Notes: generated by a model not told the origin, from the letters alone. 62,444 nt of DNA from Rhizobium sullae (GCF_900169785.1 NZ_FWER01000028.1:155-62598), one strand, 5' to 3'. Shown: positions 33,697 to 43,214, counted from the stretch's first letter. Made by a program: numbers and translations.

Positions 33697-34628
33697 GCGC
33701 GTTTCTCCATCTTGGGGTCGAGCACGTCGCGAAGACCGTCGCCGAGAATATTGATTGCAAGAACCGTCAGGCCGAGAAAAATCCCGGGAAACAGAATATT
33801 GTGCGGGAAGAGCCGGAACAATTGCCGTCCCTCCGCCATGATATTTCCCCAGGTGGGTATTTCTGGCGGGATGCCGATGCCGAGAAACGACAGGATAGCC
33901 TCGACCAAGATTGCCGAAGCGCAGATAAAGGTGCCTTGGACAATCAAAGGCGCGACCGTATTCGGCAGGATGTGCCGGATTAGAAGAGGGAGAGTACGGG
34001 TCCCGACCGTAACGGCGGCCTCGACATAGGGTTCATGCCGCGCAGAGAGCACAACAGAACGGACCAACCGGACGACACGCGGGATTTCAGGAACTATGAT
34101 GGCGACGATGACCGTCAGTATGCCCGCACTCGACAAAGAGACAAGCGCGATCGCAAGCAAAATTGCTGGAATCGCCATCAGACCGTCCATGATCCGCATG
34201 ACGATCCTGTCGAGCCACGGGAAATAGCCGGCGATCAGACCGATCGCTAATCCGAGAGTGATCGACACGACCGCCACGGTGATACCGACGAGCAGAGAGA
34301 CCCGGGCGCCGTAAAGAACGCGGCTGTAGACATCCCGCCCGAGCGAGTCAGTGCCCATCAGGTGCGCGACGGTTGAACGCGTCCCGTCGTCAAGCCGGTG
34401 ACTGCTTTCCGCCATGGGGAAGCGGTTTCTGGCCGTTGGGTCGATCGCGATAGGATCGACGCTCGCTAGAAGCGGTGCGGCAAGGCCGACGACGAGCATC
34501 ACGAGCACGATAATCAAACCCATCACAACAGAAGGGTTGCGGAGGAGTTTGTAAACGAGCGCGGAACGCACGCTGAGGGGCTTGATTTCCGGTTCAGGCA
34601 AGGAGCGGACTGAGGTGTGTGCGGTCAA
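33693..34628 (-). CDS. Peptide-type ABC transporter permease, DppC family
   Basis: This 311-residue permease has an N-terminal cytoplasmic stretch, a first helix at about 35-58, and then five further helices in the BPD_transp_1 domain. Typical DppC text is HLMGTDSLGRDVYSRVLYGARVSL. The coupling-helix region is seen as VEAAVTVGTRTLPLLIRHILPN. It pairs with the DppB-type permease, whose stop overlaps this start by four bases. Substrate specificity is set by the binding protein encoded upstream. Confidence 0.92.
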   Translation of the reverse strand: MTAHTSVRSLPEPEIKPLSVRSALVYKLLRNPSVVMGLIIVLVMLVVGLAAPLLASVDPIAIDPTARNRFPMAESSHRLDDGTRSTVAHLMGTDSLGRDVYSRVLYGARVSLLVGITVAVVSITLGLAIGLIAGYFPWLDRIVMRIMDGLMAIPAILLAIALVSLSSAGILTVIVAIIVPEIPRVVRLVRSVVLSARHEPYVEAAVTVGTRTLPLLIRHILPNTVAPLIVQGTFICASAILVEAILSFLGIGIPPEIPTWGNIMAEGRQLFRLFPHNILFPGIFLGLTVLAINILGDGLRDVLDPKMEKRA

Positions 34629-35566
34629 TGAGTTATCCTCGGGTCAAAGATCGTATATGAGAGATCTACGATCAGGTTGATCAGGACGTAGACAAAAGCG
34701 AAAAGAAGAATGATTACCTGGATCACCGGAAAGTCTCTGGCGAGCACTGCATCCACGGTAAGGCGTCCGAGGCCGGGTATGGAGAAGACACTTTCAGTCA
34801 CGACGACACCGCCGATGAGCAGCGCGACACCAAGCCCTACCACCGTAACGATGGGCACGGCGGCGTTCTTAAGCGCGTGTCCGAAGAGCACTTTCGCTTC
34901 TGTCTGCCCCTTCGCCCGGGCAGTGCGGATGTAATCCTCGGAGAGGACCTCCAGCATGCTCGTCCGCGTCATGCGAGCGATTAGCGCGATGTAAATAACG
35001 GACAATGTTATGGCCGGCAGAACAAGGCTCTTGAACCAGGGACCGATCCCCCCCGTAATTCTCTGATAACCCTGGACGGGGAGCCATTTCAGTTCGATCG
35101 CGAACACGTAGACCAGCAGATACCCGATAACGAACACCGGGATCGAAAATCCGAGCACAGAGACACTCATGACAACCCGATCCACGATCGTACCTTGTCG
35201 ATATGCCGCTATCGCGCCAAGCGGGATCGCGACCGTGACCGCGAGAAGAATGGTCACGACAGAGAGGGATAGTGTCGGTTCGATCCGATCCGAAATGAGG
35301 TCCCAGACCGTTTTCTTAAAAAAGAAGCTGTCGCCAAAGTTGCCAGTGACGATCTGACCGAGCCAAACGAAATATTGGGTGACGACCGGTTCTTCCAGAC
35401 CGAGCTTCTGGCGAATCTCCAGGAGCTGCTGCGGTGTGGCATTGTCGCCGGCAATGATGGCGGCAGGGTCTCCAGGTGTCAGTCGCAGCATCAGGAACAC
35501 CAGCGCTGCCACAACCAGCATTACCGGCACAGTCGCAGCAAGTCGACGAAGAGTATATTGAATCAT
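34625..35566 (-). CDS. Peptide-type ABC transporter permease, DppB family
   Basis: This 313-residue permease starts at ATG 35566 (MIQYTLRRLAATVPVMLVV, the classic DppB opening), rather than at more distal in-frame codons that give an unlikely hydrophilic extension. It has six helices, LRLTPGDPAAII after helix 1, and the coupling loop DYIRTARAKGQTEAKVLFGHAL. It is located 62 bases after the binding-protein gene; a strong hairpin lies between the two. Confidence 0.92.
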   Translation of the reverse strand: MIQYTLRRLAATVPVMLVVAALVFLMLRLTPGDPAAIIAGDNATPQQLLEIRQKLGLEEPVVTQYFVWLGQIVTGNFGDSFFFKKTVWDLISDRIEPTLSLSVVTILLAVTVAIPLGAIAAYRQGTIVDRVVMSVSVLGFSIPVFVIGYLLVYVFAIELKWLPVQGYQRITGGIGPWFKSLVLPAITLSVIYIALIARMTRTSMLEVLSEDYIRTARAKGQTEAKVLFGHALKNAAVPIVTVVGLGVALLIGGVVVTESVFSIPGLGRLTVDAVLARDFPVIQVIILLFAFVYVLINLIVDLSYTIFDPRITH

Positions 35567-35595
35567 GGGACATACGCCTTTCCAGGGAGGGAAGA

Positions 35596-35621
35596 CGGTC
35601 GGCCTGATCGCCGGCCGACCG
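35596..35621 (-). terminator. Intercistronic hairpin between binding-protein and permease genes
   Basis: Two 9-base arms (CGGTCGGCC and GGCCGACCG) pair perfectly around an eight-base loop. On the minus strand a pyrimidine-rich but not T-rich stretch follows. This is likely a partial terminator or mRNA 3'-end stabiliser that raises the level of binding protein over the membrane subunits, as often seen in ABC importer operons. Confidence 0.6.
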
Positions 35622-35628
35622 ACTTTTC

Positions 35629-37239
35629 TCACTCGTCGATTTTTTCGATGTTCCAGAACACAGGCGCTGCTGCCGGAATCCATCCCGCCACATTCGATCG
35701 GGCGGCTCCCGGCAAGTTGAATTGCCCGAGAACGATATGTGTCGGACTTTCCGCCTCACGAAGCTGCACAGCTTCGGCAGTGCTTTTGCGTTCTTCCGGC
35801 GTGCCCGCGAGAGCAAATTGTCGACGCAGCTCCTCCATCTTCGGGTCGTTTGGCCAGCCGAAGGCCGCTTTGTCGCCCGAGGCATTGAAAAAGGCGCCCA
35901 TTACGGGGTTCAGAACGTCGGCGGACGACCAATAGGTCACCATTGCGTTCCAACCCCCCTGGGACGGCGGATCCTTTCGAACGCGGCGCGAAAGAACGGT
36001 CTGCCAGTCCATCGACTGCATATCGACCACAAAGCCGCCACGCTCAAGAAGTGACTTTGCCACCGGTGCGATATTGGTCAGTACCGGGAGATCGGTTGAA
36101 TGAAGAAGAACGACAGGTTCTCCTTTATAGCCAGCTTCTGCCAAAAGCTGCTTCGACTTCTCGAAGTTCGAATCAAGCTTGTCTTCCATGCCTGCGGTCG
36201 TTTCGAGCGCCGTTCCGCAAACGAACATGGCTTTGCATGTTGTATAGAATTCCGGATTGCCGATCGCCGCTTGGAGGAAATCCTCCTGATTCAGCGCATA
36301 GAGTGCCGCCTGACGGATCTTTGGATTGTCAAAGGACTTAACCGCCTGATTGAAACGCAAATTGTACTGATAGCCGTAGGGGTTCCAATCGACTATCTTT
36401 ACCGATGGATCGTCCTTGAGCAGCGGAAAGAGGTCAGGCCCGGGCTGTTGGATGATGTCGATCTCGCCGTTGAGGAGTGCATTGACGGCCTGCTGCTGAT
36501 CGGCAATCACCCTCCACTCCACGCGCTTGACTTTGGCGACCTTCCCGCCTGCAAGTCCCGATGGAGCCTCGGAACGAGGATTGTAGCCTTCAAATTTGGT
36601 GTAGACGGCCTTGTCACCGGGCCGCCATTCGTCGGCTTTAAAAACGAAAGGACCGGATCCGATGAACTCGGAAATCTGAGTGTTCGGATCTGTCTCAGCG
36701 ATGCGCTTAGGCATCATGAACGGTACGTTCGACGACGGCTTACCAAGCGCGAAGACCAGAAGGCTCGTCGGCTCCTTGAGCTTGATCTCGAAGGTCAGAT
36801 CATCCTTAGCATCGATGTTCGCGACGAAGGTCATCACGGTTTGCCCGAGGGCATCGCGTGCCGCCCAGCGCTTGATCGAAGGGATGATGTCAGCCGTTGT
36901 GACAGGCTGGTTGTCGTGCCAGAGCAAACCGGTGCGAAGCGTGAATGTGTAGGTGAGCTTGTCCTCACTCACGGTGTAGCGATCCACCATCTGTGGCTGA
37001 ATCTCGCCGTTCGCGTCCATCGCAAACAGCGTGTCGTAAATCATGTAGCCGTGATCGCGGACGATGTAGGCCGTCGTCCAGATCGGATCGACAATCCGAA
37101 CATCCCCCTGCATGACGACGCGGAGCGTGTCCTTGTCTTCCTCGCCCTCAGCGAGGACGAATGCCGGCACGGACATCATGCCGCCGGTAGCCGCGAGCGC
37201 GGCGATAAAGGATCTGCGAAGCATTTTCATTGATGGCAT
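35629..37239 (-). CDS. Peptide/opine-type ABC transporter substrate-binding protein
   Basis: This 536-residue periplasmic binding protein belongs to SBP family 5. The signal sequence (MLRRSFIAALAATGG, cleavage near AFVLA at about 30) is followed by the family text LRVVMQGDVRIVDPIW, YTFTLRTGLLWHDNQPVTTADII, GSGPFVFKADEWRPG and KIRQAALYALNQEDFLQAA. AGGGGA precedes the chosen ATG. It begins the operon for the DppBC-DF importer and would deliver a peptide, amide or modified amino acid. The amidase encoded divergently 540 bp away may act on the imported compound. Confidence 0.92.
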   Translation of the reverse strand: MPSMKMLRRSFIAALAATGGMMSVPAFVLAEGEEDKDTLRVVMQGDVRIVDPIWTTAYIVRDHGYMIYDTLFAMDANGEIQPQMVDRYTVSEDKLTYTFTLRTGLLWHDNQPVTTADIIPSIKRWAARDALGQTVMTFVANIDAKDDLTFEIKLKEPTSLLVFALGKPSSNVPFMMPKRIAETDPNTQISEFIGSGPFVFKADEWRPGDKAVYTKFEGYNPRSEAPSGLAGGKVAKVKRVEWRVIADQQQAVNALLNGEIDIIQQPGPDLFPLLKDDPSVKIVDWNPYGYQYNLRFNQAVKSFDNPKIRQAALYALNQEDFLQAAIGNPEFYTTCKAMFVCGTALETTAGMEDKLDSNFEKSKQLLAEAGYKGEPVVLLHSTDLPVLTNIAPVAKSLLERGGFVVDMQSMDWQTVLSRRVRKDPPSQGGWNAMVTYWSSADVLNPVMGAFFNASGDKAAFGWPNDPKMEELRRQFALAGTPEERKSTAEAVQLREAESPTHIVLGQFNLPGAARSNVAGWIPAAAPVFWNIEKIDE

Positions 37240-37781
37240 AGTTGGTTCCCCTTTTTTGTCTATGCGGCGTGAACGATTATGTCTGGATGCGCGCGACTTG
37301 GGCTTCGCGTTGGGCGGTCCCTCATGTGTGGGTTTCAGTGCCGGATGTCAGGCGTCGGACGGTCGTAGACGGACACGGTCTCCGGCGGCGGCGCCTCACC
37401 GGCTCTCGCCTTGCTCGTAGGATGTGGACGGGCCGGACATCGAACACTCTGGTTCATGAGCATCTCCGAATTTCAGTTCGCGAGATCATCACGTTCAATT
37501 GCTTTTCCGAGTAGGTCCAGAATCCCGCGTATTTGGCTCAGACGATGTGAAACTGGTCCATCGGCTCAAGTCCTGTTGCCGAACGCAGAAGGACCACTGG
37601 CTAGCAGAGCCGACAGGACCCGGTCCGGCGCTCGCTACGAATGATTCTGGACCGGTCGATTTAAAGCTATCTGGCGCTTCAAATCCTTCGGCGTCGTCAG
37701 TCAGATCGAAAGGCGGCTTCGTTTGTTCGGAGAATTCGCGGACGGCCGCGCGCCTATCTGCATGTCACCAAAGGATATCTC
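37240..37781. promoter_or_regulatory. Divergent intergenic region with CTGGACC-type motifs
   Basis: No convincing gene is present in these 542 bp. CTGGACC or its reverse occurs at 37514-37520 (minus) and 37647-37653 (plus), and CTGGTCC at 37553-37559. The same seven bases occur on the minus strand at 40568-40574, immediately before the MocR/PdxR regulator start, and CTGGTCC recurs at 42174-42180, before the rubredoxin gene. They could be binding sites of that regulator. The region must also hold the promoters of the importer operon (minus) and the amidase operon (plus); I cannot place them. Confidence 0.35.
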
Positions 37782-39215
37782 ATGACCGATCTAGCATCTT
37801 TGTCCGCTCAGGCACTGACGCAGGGCTATCGTTCCGGGGAGCTTTCCCCGGTAGAGGTTTTGAGCGCCTGTCTCGAACGCATCGATCGGTTCGAACCGAT
37901 GGTCAACGCTTTCGTTTTCGTCGATCGCGAGGGCGCCTTGAAAGCCGCCCGAGCCTCGGAGCGTCGGTGGCGGCGCGGCGATCAAAAAGGTCCTGCCGAC
38001 GGCGTTCCGGCCACGATCAAGGACAATATTGCCTGGAGCGGATTTCCCAATCGGCAAGGCTCCTTGCTGACGGCAAAAACACCGGCGGCTTTCGATGCGC
38101 CGGCGGTCGCACGTCTGAAGGAGGCCGGCTGCGTCCTTCTCGGCAAAACAACGATGCCGGAATTCGGATGGAAAGGTGTGGGCGACAGTCCTCTGACGGG
38201 TATCACCCGCAATCCCTGGGACCTGTCGCGAACAAGCGGCGGTTCTTCCGCGGGGGCTGCCGTCGCGGCCCTGCTCGGCATGGGCGTCCTTCATCTGGGA
38301 ACCGACGGCGCCGGCTCAATTCGGATTCCGGCGAGTTTCTGTGGTGTCGTGGGTTTCAAACCCTCCTACGGAAGGGTGCCGTCTTACCCCCTGTCCGCCA
38401 TGGGTGGCCTCGCGCATGTCGGTCCGATCGCAAGGAGCGTCTCGGATGTCGCGACGATGCTGTCCGTCATCAGCCAGCCGGACCACCGCGATCCGACGGC
38501 ATGGAACCTTGCGCCGCCGGACTATGAAGAAGTCTCCAATCAGGAGCTGAGCGGTCTGCGCATCGGTTGCTCTATTGACCTCGGCTTTGCAGACCATCTC
38601 GATCCTGAGATCGTATCTGCGGTCAAACATGCCGCTGCGGAACTTGCCAGGCTTGGCGCTTCAGTCGATGAGATAGACTTGGCGCTTGAGGATCCCAGGG
38701 ACATTCTCGCGACCCTCTGGGAAGCCGGCGCGGCACTTCTCTTGCGGAACTATGCGCGTGGAGATTGGTCGCGTTGCGACCCTGGAATGGCACGCGCAGC
38801 AGAACGGGGTAGAGAGATCAGCGGCGCATGCGTGATCGAGGCACTGACGCGCAAGCGCGTGGAGCTGTCCGCCTCGCTCAGTCATATCTTTGAGAGCTAT
38901 GACCTGCTTATCACGCCGCAGATGCCGACGGTCGCACTGCCGGCGGGCATGGATACGCCGCCGCGGGGCTTTGCGGGTGTCGACGAATGGGGGGAGGACT
39001 GGACCCGCTGGAGCCCGTTCACCTACCCGTTCAATATCACCCAGCTACCGGCAGTTTCCGTTCCCTGCGGTCACAGCAGCGAGGGTTTGCCAATAGGACT
39101 TCAGATCGTCGGTCCTATGCGGGCAGATGAGTTGGTGTTGCGTGCCGCGCGGGCGTTTGAGGCCGCCATGCCGCCGGCTGTCCTCGACATCGCTGGAGCT
39201 GGTCTGGGCGCGTAG
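37782..39215 (+). CDS. Amidase signature family hydrolase
   Basis: This is a 477-residue cytoplasmic amidase. The Ser-cisSer-Lys triad is visible: Lys in VPATIKDNIAW (about 83), cis-Ser in the SGGSSAGAAVA loop (about 155-160) and the nucleophilic Ser in TDGAGSIRIPASFCG (about 180). The N-terminal text SGELSPVEVLSACLERI is standard. Length and overall pattern agree with AtzF/GatA-like amidases that hydrolyse small amides. It is divergent from the peptide-type importer and followed by a ferredoxin-reductase-like gene 40 bases on. It could also use the amide made by the nitrile hydratase 15 kb away, but that link is only suggestive. Confidence 0.9.
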   Translation: MTDLASLSAQALTQGYRSGELSPVEVLSACLERIDRFEPMVNAFVFVDREGALKAARASERRWRRGDQKGPADGVPATIKDNIAWSGFPNRQGSLLTAKTPAAFDAPAVARLKEAGCVLLGKTTMPEFGWKGVGDSPLTGITRNPWDLSRTSGGSSAGAAVAALLGMGVLHLGTDGAGSIRIPASFCGVVGFKPSYGRVPSYPLSAMGGLAHVGPIARSVSDVATMLSVISQPDHRDPTAWNLAPPDYEEVSNQELSGLRIGCSIDLGFADHLDPEIVSAVKHAAAELARLGASVDEIDLALEDPRDILATLWEAGAALLLRNYARGDWSRCDPGMARAAERGREISGACVIEALTRKRVELSASLSHIFESYDLLITPQMPTVALPAGMDTPPRGFAGVDEWGEDWTRWSPFTYPFNITQLPAVSVPCGHSSEGLPIGLQIVGPMRADELVLRAARAFEAAMPPAVLDIAGAGLGA

Positions 39216-39255
39216 GCTCAGATGCATTGTCCAAAAGGAAGATGGGAGGAATCCG

Positions 39256-40479
39256 GTGCCAAGAGGACTGATCATTGTCGGTGCGTCACATGCGGGCGTT
39301 CAGCTCGCGGCAAAATGTCGTGAGATGGGCTACCAGGAACAGATCACGTTGATCAACGGAGAACGGGATCTACCATATCAAAGACCGCCCCTCTCCAAAG
39401 CCTTTTTGACGCAAAACCTATCGCCGGACGACATCCTGCTGCGCCCGGATCGATTTTTCGCGGACGCAAATGTCCGGCTGCTTTCGGGAAAAAGATGCGT
39501 GAAGATCGACCGGCGGGAACGAGCCGTTGAACTCGAAGACAGTCGGCGGCTTCGTTACGACTCGCTCGTCCTTGCCATAGGCGCGCGTGCGAGGAGCCTG
39601 CCGAAAAGCTTCGGGGCAATCCCGCATGGCGTCGTCAACCTGCGCACTCTGGACGAGGCCCGGTTTGTGCGCGACGCGCTCCGGTCCCCTAAGCAAGTGG
39701 TGATCGTGGGAGGGGGGCTTATCGGCCTTGAAATGGCATCGACACTTTCGAGCATCGGCTGCCATGTTTCGCTGGTCGAGTTTCACGGGCGGCTCATGGC
39801 CCGTTCGTGCTCGCCGGGAATCGCGGAGGCAATCGAGCAGCTTCACCGCACTGCCGGCGTCAACGTCTACCTCGAAGCCGGGACTGCAGAAATCCACGCA
39901 ATGGCCGGCCGTCTCCACGGTGTCACGCTCACCAACGGGCTTCGGGTTGAAACAGATATCTGCCTGTTTGCGACCGGAGCTTCCCCCAACATCGACCTCG
40001 CGCATGATGCCGGTCTTGCCTGCGGAAACGGCATCATCGTCGATCCGTTCATGAGAACCTTGGACCCCGATATCCTTGCTGTCGGTGACTGCACCACATT
40101 TCCAAGTGTGCAACTCGGCGTTCCTGTACGCCTCGAATGTATCCAGAACGCGCATGGACAGGCGGCGACAGCCGCGGCGACGCTGGTCGGGGCTCCCGCG
40201 CCCTATATTGTCCCCCCGGTGTTTTGGTCGAATCAGAGGCTTTGCAAGTTTCAGAGGGTCGGATTTCTGGATGGCGTCGATCTGACGGTAAGGCGTGAAG
40301 GGGAAGCCGGCGCTTTCTCCTTATGGCATTTCTCAGAGCGCCGGCTGCGCGCCGTCGAGAGCCTCAACAGTGTTCACGACCAAGCTTTGGCACGCCAGCT
40401 CCTTGTCAAACAAGCACCTGTCACGCCGGAGCAAGTCGCCGATCCTCAGTATGAGCTTCGCGCGGCGTTGCTGAACTAG
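39256..40479 (+). CDS. Ferredoxin/rubredoxin reductase-like FAD protein (1)
   Basis: This 407-residue flavoprotein belongs to the class that passes electrons from NAD(P)H to ferredoxins or rubredoxins. A GTG start at 39256 is supported by GGGAGGA just before it. It has the FAD motif IIVGASHAGVQLA, the PYQRPPLSKAFL loop, the NAD-binding IVGGGLIGLEMA, and the second FAD contact DILAVGDCTTF. A C-terminal reductase domain (PPVFWSNQRLCKFQRVG) is present. It follows the amidase gene. A second, related protein is encoded at 43215-44447 next to a rubredoxin. Confidence 0.88.
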   Translation: MPRGLIIVGASHAGVQLAAKCREMGYQEQITLINGERDLPYQRPPLSKAFLTQNLSPDDILLRPDRFFADANVRLLSGKRCVKIDRRERAVELEDSRRLRYDSLVLAIGARARSLPKSFGAIPHGVVNLRTLDEARFVRDALRSPKQVVIVGGGLIGLEMASTLSSIGCHVSLVEFHGRLMARSCSPGIAEAIEQLHRTAGVNVYLEAGTAEIHAMAGRLHGVTLTNGLRVETDICLFATGASPNIDLAHDAGLACGNGIIVDPFMRTLDPDILAVGDCTTFPSVQLGVPVRLECIQNAHGQAATAAATLVGAPAPYIVPPVFWSNQRLCKFQRVGFLDGVDLTVRREGEAGAFSLWHFSERRLRAVESLNSVHDQALARQLLVKQAPVTPEQVADPQYELRAALLN

Positions 40480-40580
40480 GCACACATTCTCCGGCCAGTT
40501 GGCTGAAGGATCTTCATCTTCCGACGTCGTTGGTCTATCATCGTTGCTCACATTTCAAATAGGAAGTGGTCCAGAAAGTC

Positions 40581-42110
40581 ATGGCGCGGCGGCAAGACCT
40601 AATCACGATCGCTTCGCTGCGGTCCTTTGATCGGACGAGCGGCCGCATCGGCCAGCAATTCGCGCAAGCGCTTCGTGATGCGATTGCGAAGGGGGAGTTG
40701 AAGCCCGGGGAGCGCCTACCATCGACCAGAGCATTGTCCGCTACTCTGGGAATTGCACGCGGTACCATTGTTGAAGCTTTCGACCAGCTCTATGCGGAAG
40801 GTTACCTGCAGACCCGCGCGCGAAGCGGCACGGTTGTCGCAAATGTCCATGAGGACGCGTCTGATCGCGTTTCACCGGAAATGATGCTCGACGCGCCCGC
40901 CGCAGAGCTTCCCCTGCCGACAAATGTTGCCCGGCTCGCTGCCGTCGCAACGGCATTGCGACCGCAGCGAGCGCAGCCTTTTGCAATCGCACATCCGGCC
41001 GGCGACGTCGCGCCCGACGACAAGTGGCGGCGGCTGGGGAACCGGGTTCGGGCAACGCGACCCGCGGCCCCTTCTGGATACATCGATCCAAAAGGGCTGC
41101 CGGAACTGCGCGCGGCGATAGCCGAGTATGTCCGCAAGGCGCGGGCAGTGAAGTGCACCGCCGATCAGGTCATCATCACCGCGGGAACGCAGCAGGGGCT
41201 GTTCCTGGCGGCAACGGTGCTGCTGACGAGGGGAGACGCTGTCTGGGCCGAGGATCCGGCCTATCCGGGGATTGAGGCCGTGCTCGGCAATTTCAACATC
41301 GCAATCTGTCGGATCCCGGTCGACGGCCAGGGCATCGACGTCAAGGAGGGCATCCTTCGATGTCCTGGCGCGCGCGTCGCCTTCGTCACGCCCTCCCACC
41401 AATATCCGCTCGGCATGCCGCTCAGCATGCCGCGACGTACGTCATTGCTTTCATGGGCTCGCAACAACAATGCCTGGGTCGTGGAAGACGACTACGACAG
41501 CGAACTGCGATACGCGGGATATCCGTTCCCTTCCCTCCAAGGGCTCGACCCATCCCGGGTCGTCTATCTCGGCACCATGAGTAAGATGCTGTTTTCATCG
41601 CTGCGCCTCGGTTATGCGATCGTGCCGGAGCCTTTGATCGATGCCTTCGCCGGGGCGCGCGCGATGATCGACCGCCATTCCCCCACACCCGATCAGCATG
41701 TCCTGGCAAGCTATATGCGCGAGGGCCTCTTCGAGGCGCATGTGCGCCGGATTCGCGGCGCGTATTCGGAAAGGCGAGACGCGCTGATCAAGGCTATTGA
41801 ACAGGAACTCCCCTCGTGGGCGACCCTGCAGCCATCGGACCAAGGCATGCATCTCGTGCTTTGGCTGCCTCTCGGTATCGATGATGTGAAGATCGCCGAC
41901 GAGGCGGGCAAGGTCGGTCTTGTCGTCAGGCCGCTTTCGCCAATGTTCGCCAATCCTCCTGCCCGTTTCGGCCTGATGCTGGGTTTTGGCGGATTCACCC
42001 CTGGCGAACTCCAAACCGCTGTGCAGCGGCTGAAAGACGTTCTCGATGCCTCCGTCGGAGCGATACGCGGACCGCTGTCCAAGCCCGAACACCTCGTAGC
42101 CGAAGCCTGA
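40581..42110 (+). CDS. MocR/PdxR-type transcriptional regulator (GntR HTH + aminotransferase fold)
   Basis: This 509-residue regulator has an N-terminal GntR winged helix (about 20-85: FAQALRDAIAKGELKPGERLPS, TRALSATLGIARGTIVEAF) and a C-terminal type I aminotransferase-like domain with PLP-binding features (ITAGTQQGLFLA, EDDYDSELRY and Lys in LGTMSKMLFSSLRLGY). ATG 40581 is preferred; a GTG at 40566 is possible. MocR-family proteins sense PLP together with amino compounds and often control neighbours. A CTGGACC motif sits directly before the start (40568-40574, minus), consistent with autoregulation. The PaiB-like gene downstream is a common companion. Confidence 0.9.
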   Translation: MARRQDLITIASLRSFDRTSGRIGQQFAQALRDAIAKGELKPGERLPSTRALSATLGIARGTIVEAFDQLYAEGYLQTRARSGTVVANVHEDASDRVSPEMMLDAPAAELPLPTNVARLAAVATALRPQRAQPFAIAHPAGDVAPDDKWRRLGNRVRATRPAAPSGYIDPKGLPELRAAIAEYVRKARAVKCTADQVIITAGTQQGLFLAATVLLTRGDAVWAEDPAYPGIEAVLGNFNIAICRIPVDGQGIDVKEGILRCPGARVAFVTPSHQYPLGMPLSMPRRTSLLSWARNNNAWVVEDDYDSELRYAGYPFPSLQGLDPSRVVYLGTMSKMLFSSLRLGYAIVPEPLIDAFAGARAMIDRHSPTPDQHVLASYMREGLFEAHVRRIRGAYSERRDALIKAIEQELPSWATLQPSDQGMHLVLWLPLGIDDVKIADEAGKVGLVVRPLSPMFANPPARFGLMLGFGGFTPGELQTAVQRLKDVLDASVGAIRGPLSKPEHLVAEA

Positions 42111-42260
42111 AGCCATCCCGAGCCCACACGGGATGCCATAACGGTTCGTGTGGTACAGCGAAAATAACGAATACTGGTCCTGTGAAATGGGCCAATTCGG
42201 ATCAAGGATGCTCCAGACATCGAGCGAGCCGTTAGCGGCTCCGAGAAACTGGAGCATCCC

Positions 42261-42479
42261 ATGAGCGACGACACTGTTCAGACGCTTGATAAGCTCATCG
42301 ACGAGAACCCGCCCTTAAAGACGTGGCTTTGCGTCCTATGCGGTCTCGTCTACAGCGAGAAAGATGGCTGGCCCGACGACGGCATTCTGCCCGGGACGCG
42401 CTGGGCCGACGTACCGGAGGACTGGGCTTGCCCCGACTGCGGTGCTTCCAAAGCCGACTTCCAAATGATCGAAATTTAA
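42261..42479 (+). CDS. Rubredoxin
   Basis: This 72-residue iron protein has two Cys-x-x-Cys knuckles (LCVLCGLVY and CPDCGASK), which bind one iron through four sulfurs. Text such as EKDGWPDDGILPGTRWADVPEDWACP is almost a consensus rubredoxin. It has a 20-residue N-terminal extension. Rubredoxins carry single electrons to oxygenases, reductases or oxidases in the cytoplasm. Two ferredoxin-reductase-like genes flank it (39256 and 43215), but no terminal oxygenase is encoded nearby, so the electron acceptor is unknown. Confidence 0.93.
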   Translation: MSDDTVQTLDKLIDENPPLKTWLCVLCGLVYSEKDGWPDDGILPGTRWADVPEDWACPDCGASKADFQMIEI

Positions 42480-42539
42480 CAACAGTTCTAGCCCGGCATC
42501 GCGACAAGCGAGGCCAACTACTTGCGCCCAGGAGTTCAC

Positions 42540-43184
42540 ATGTACGTACCACCGCACTTTGCCGAAAACCGTCCAGAGGTTCTTTTCGATCTGATCGAGA
42601 AGAATCCGCTCGGCATCCTCGTCACAAACGGCCAAGCCGGCCTCGACGCCAACCACCTTCCGTTCGAGCTGAACAGGTCCGAGGGAGAAAACGGCACCCT
42701 CCACTCCCATGTCGCTCGCGCCAACCCTGTCTGGCAGGATGTGTCGACCGGCGACGAAGTGCTCGTCGTCTTCCGCGCCGCCGATGCCTATATTGCTCCC
42801 AACTGGTATCCGAGCAAGCGCGAGTTCAAGAAGCAGGTCCCGACCTGGAACTACCTCGTGGTCCATGCGCACGGCCGCGTCACGATCCGCGATGACGAGC
42901 GATATGTGCGTGGCCTGGTCGCCCGCCTCACCCGCACGCACGAGGCGGCACAGGCGGACCCCTGGAAGATGACCGACAGTCCCAAGGACTATATCGACAT
43001 GATGCTGAAGGCGATCGTCGGTATCGAAATCGAGATCACCCGCCTGATCGGCAAGTTCAAGCTGAGCCAGAATCGCGAGGCGCGGGATATCCTCGAGGCG
43101 GGCGAGATGTTGCAGAAGCAGGGCGATGAGTTGATCGGCGGCAGCATGATTGCCTTTGGCACTGAAAAGGCACGTCAGTCCTGA
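42540..43184 (+). CDS. PaiB-like FMN-binding protein
   Basis: This 214-residue protein of the PaiB/FMN-binding split-barrel family starts at ATG 42540 with AGGAG five bases upstream. It opens with MYVPPHFAENRPEVLFDLI, the family signature, and continues with HLPF, HSHVARANPVW and YIAPNWYPSK, matching flavin-binding family members. Family members are named after Bacillus PaiB, a repressor, although many bind FMN or haem and may be enzymes. It is often adjacent to MocR regulators and rubredoxin-type partners, as here. Its exact role is unproven. Confidence 0.85.
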   Translation: MYVPPHFAENRPEVLFDLIEKNPLGILVTNGQAGLDANHLPFELNRSEGENGTLHSHVARANPVWQDVSTGDEVLVVFRAADAYIAPNWYPSKREFKKQVPTWNYLVVHAHGRVTIRDDERYVRGLVARLTRTHEAAQADPWKMTDSPKDYIDMMLKAIVGIEIEITRLIGKFKLSQNREARDILEAGEMLQKQGDELIGGSMIAFGTEKARQS

Positions 43185-43214
43185 GGCTAGGCCTGGTTTT
43201 TGGGGTATTCCATT

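Noticed and set aside
37499..38527. Long open frame overlapping the amidase start in another frame
   Set aside because: It is rich in Arg and Ser with no family likeness, while the amidase frame has all catalytic motifs; it is a GC-driven shadow.
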